Shown: piece by piece, positions 14,976 through 15,320 of the stretch | Numbering within the stretch: the stretch's first letter is position 1 | Layout of the letters: the number at the start of each line of letters is the position of its first letter | Assembly: GCA_002419365.1 (NCBI GenBank) | Contig: DIGA01000102.1 | Location: forward strand, 1 to 15,320 | Source of the DNA: Mageeibacillus sp. UBA5734 | Lineage (GTDB): Bacteria; Bacillota; Clostridia; Saccharofermentanales; UBA5734 | Length of the DNA: 15,320 nt | Direction: 5' to 3' | Notes under the pieces: generated by a model | Told to the model about the DNA's origin: nothing | The model's input: only the letters and a program-made list of their open reading frames with translations | Database searches by the model: none | Position numbers and translations under genes: made by a program

Positions 14976-15275
14976 GTTATCTTGTATTGGATAAAATATT
15001 TGTCATGCATTAATGCCTAATAACACGCCCGCGAAAGTTGTTTCACTGATTTCTATGTTCCCAATGGAGAGGTCATTTCAGTATCAATGAGATAAAAACA
15101 GTATTAATTTTCCCTGTCATTAAACTTCAAACTTATTTCTTGATGTTTATTTGATGTTTGTCGCCATTAGTAAGTTGCTTAAATCATTCGAAATCACCTT
15201 TAACAAAATGCTTGAAACTCGCAATAACCGGCATTCACCATCGATAACACACATTATAATAGTTAATAATCACAC
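14976..15275 (+). other. AT-rich intergenic stretch without recognisable genes
   Basis: These 300 bases between the insertion sequence and the half tRNA are clearly richer in A and T than the cobalamin operon. I find no open frame of useful length with a start and ribosome-binding site, no strong terminator hairpin and no tRNA 5' half. A short direct repeat TTGATGTTT occurs at 15140 and 15151. A lone TATAAT lies at 15255-15260 without a convincing -35. If the half tRNA is an attachment site, this stretch is the end of the integrated element. Confidence 0.6.
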
Positions 15276-15320
15276 TTCCTAAACCGCAGGCCGGAGGTTC
15301 GAATCCTCTCGCGATCACCA
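15276..15320 (+). tRNA. 3' half of a tRNA-Arg(CCU) gene (attachment-site remnant)
   Basis: The final 45 bases match a tRNA from the anticodon loop to the end. The loop is TTCCTAA with anticodon CCT, followed by the 3' anticodon strand ACCGC and variable loop AGGCC. The T arm is GGAGG-TTCGAAT-CCTCT, the 3' acceptor strand CGCGATC, the discriminator A, and then an encoded CCA. The upstream partners are missing: no GCGGT precedes the loop (CACAC is there instead), no D arm is seen, and no GATCGCG stands about 75 bases before the end. It therefore cannot be a functional tRNA gene. Site-specific integrases often recombine in the anticodon loop and leave exactly such a 3' half at the far end of the element. 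Confidence 0.75.

Noticed and set aside
15140..15159. Direct repeat TTGATGTTT twice in AT-rich sequence
   Set aside because: Only two 9-base copies in low-complexity sequence, with no link to an origin, an array or a protein site.
1..15320. CRISPR array or defence genes
   Set aside because: No regularly spaced repeats and no defence-type protein families are seen on either strand.

Overview
The window carries one long leftward (minus-strand) gene cluster for anaerobic (early cobalt insertion) cobalamin biosynthesis. An IS630-family insertion sequence and a half tRNA gene sit at its right end. The host is probably an anaerobic member of the Bacillota, Clostridia-like. I infer this from the cbi-type pathway, the cobA-hemD fusion, glutamyl-tRNA-dependent haem precursor genes inside a B12 operon, and a B12 riboswitch that works through an intrinsic terminator. 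Base composition is close to balanced by eye in the operon and clearly AT-rich in the right 300 bases. I cannot name a genus.

Reading in the direction of transcription (right to left): cobT (lower-ligand activation, 13696-12614) comes first. A cobalamin riboswitch (12539-12374) follows, with a recognisable antiterminator and intrinsic terminator. Then come the cobalt ECF transporter genes cbiM, cbiN, cbiQ and cbiO, the last fused in frame to cbiD. The corrin-ring genes cbiL, cbiF and cbiG are next, then hemA, cbiH, cbiJ, hemC, a cobA-hemD fusion and finally hemB, which runs off the left edge. Most junctions are 4-base ATGA overlaps or gaps of a few bases, so this is a tightly coupled operon. 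It imports cobalt, makes uroporphyrinogen III from glutamyl-tRNA (HemA, HemB, HemC, HemD; HemL is not seen), methylates it to precorrin-2 (CobA), and carries out part of ring contraction and methylation (CbiL, H, F, G, D, J). CbiK/X, CbiE, CbiT, CbiC, CbiA, CbiP, CbiB and CobU/S are not in the window.

Right of cobT lies an 1121-bp IS630-type element (13853-14973) with 18-bp imperfect terminal inverted repeats and a TA on each side. Its transposase reading frame is split by a one-base shift in an A-run. The last 300 bases hold no gene until the final 45 nt. Those are an exact 3' half of a tRNA-Arg(CCU) gene, from the anticodon loop to CCA, with no 5' half, as expected of an attachment-site remnant.

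Points most worth a second look are the CbiO-CbiD fusion with a repeat-built linker, a HemA that lacks the usual C-terminal dimerisation domain, the readable riboswitch expression platform, and the half tRNA, which raises the possibility that the cluster lies in an integrated element.
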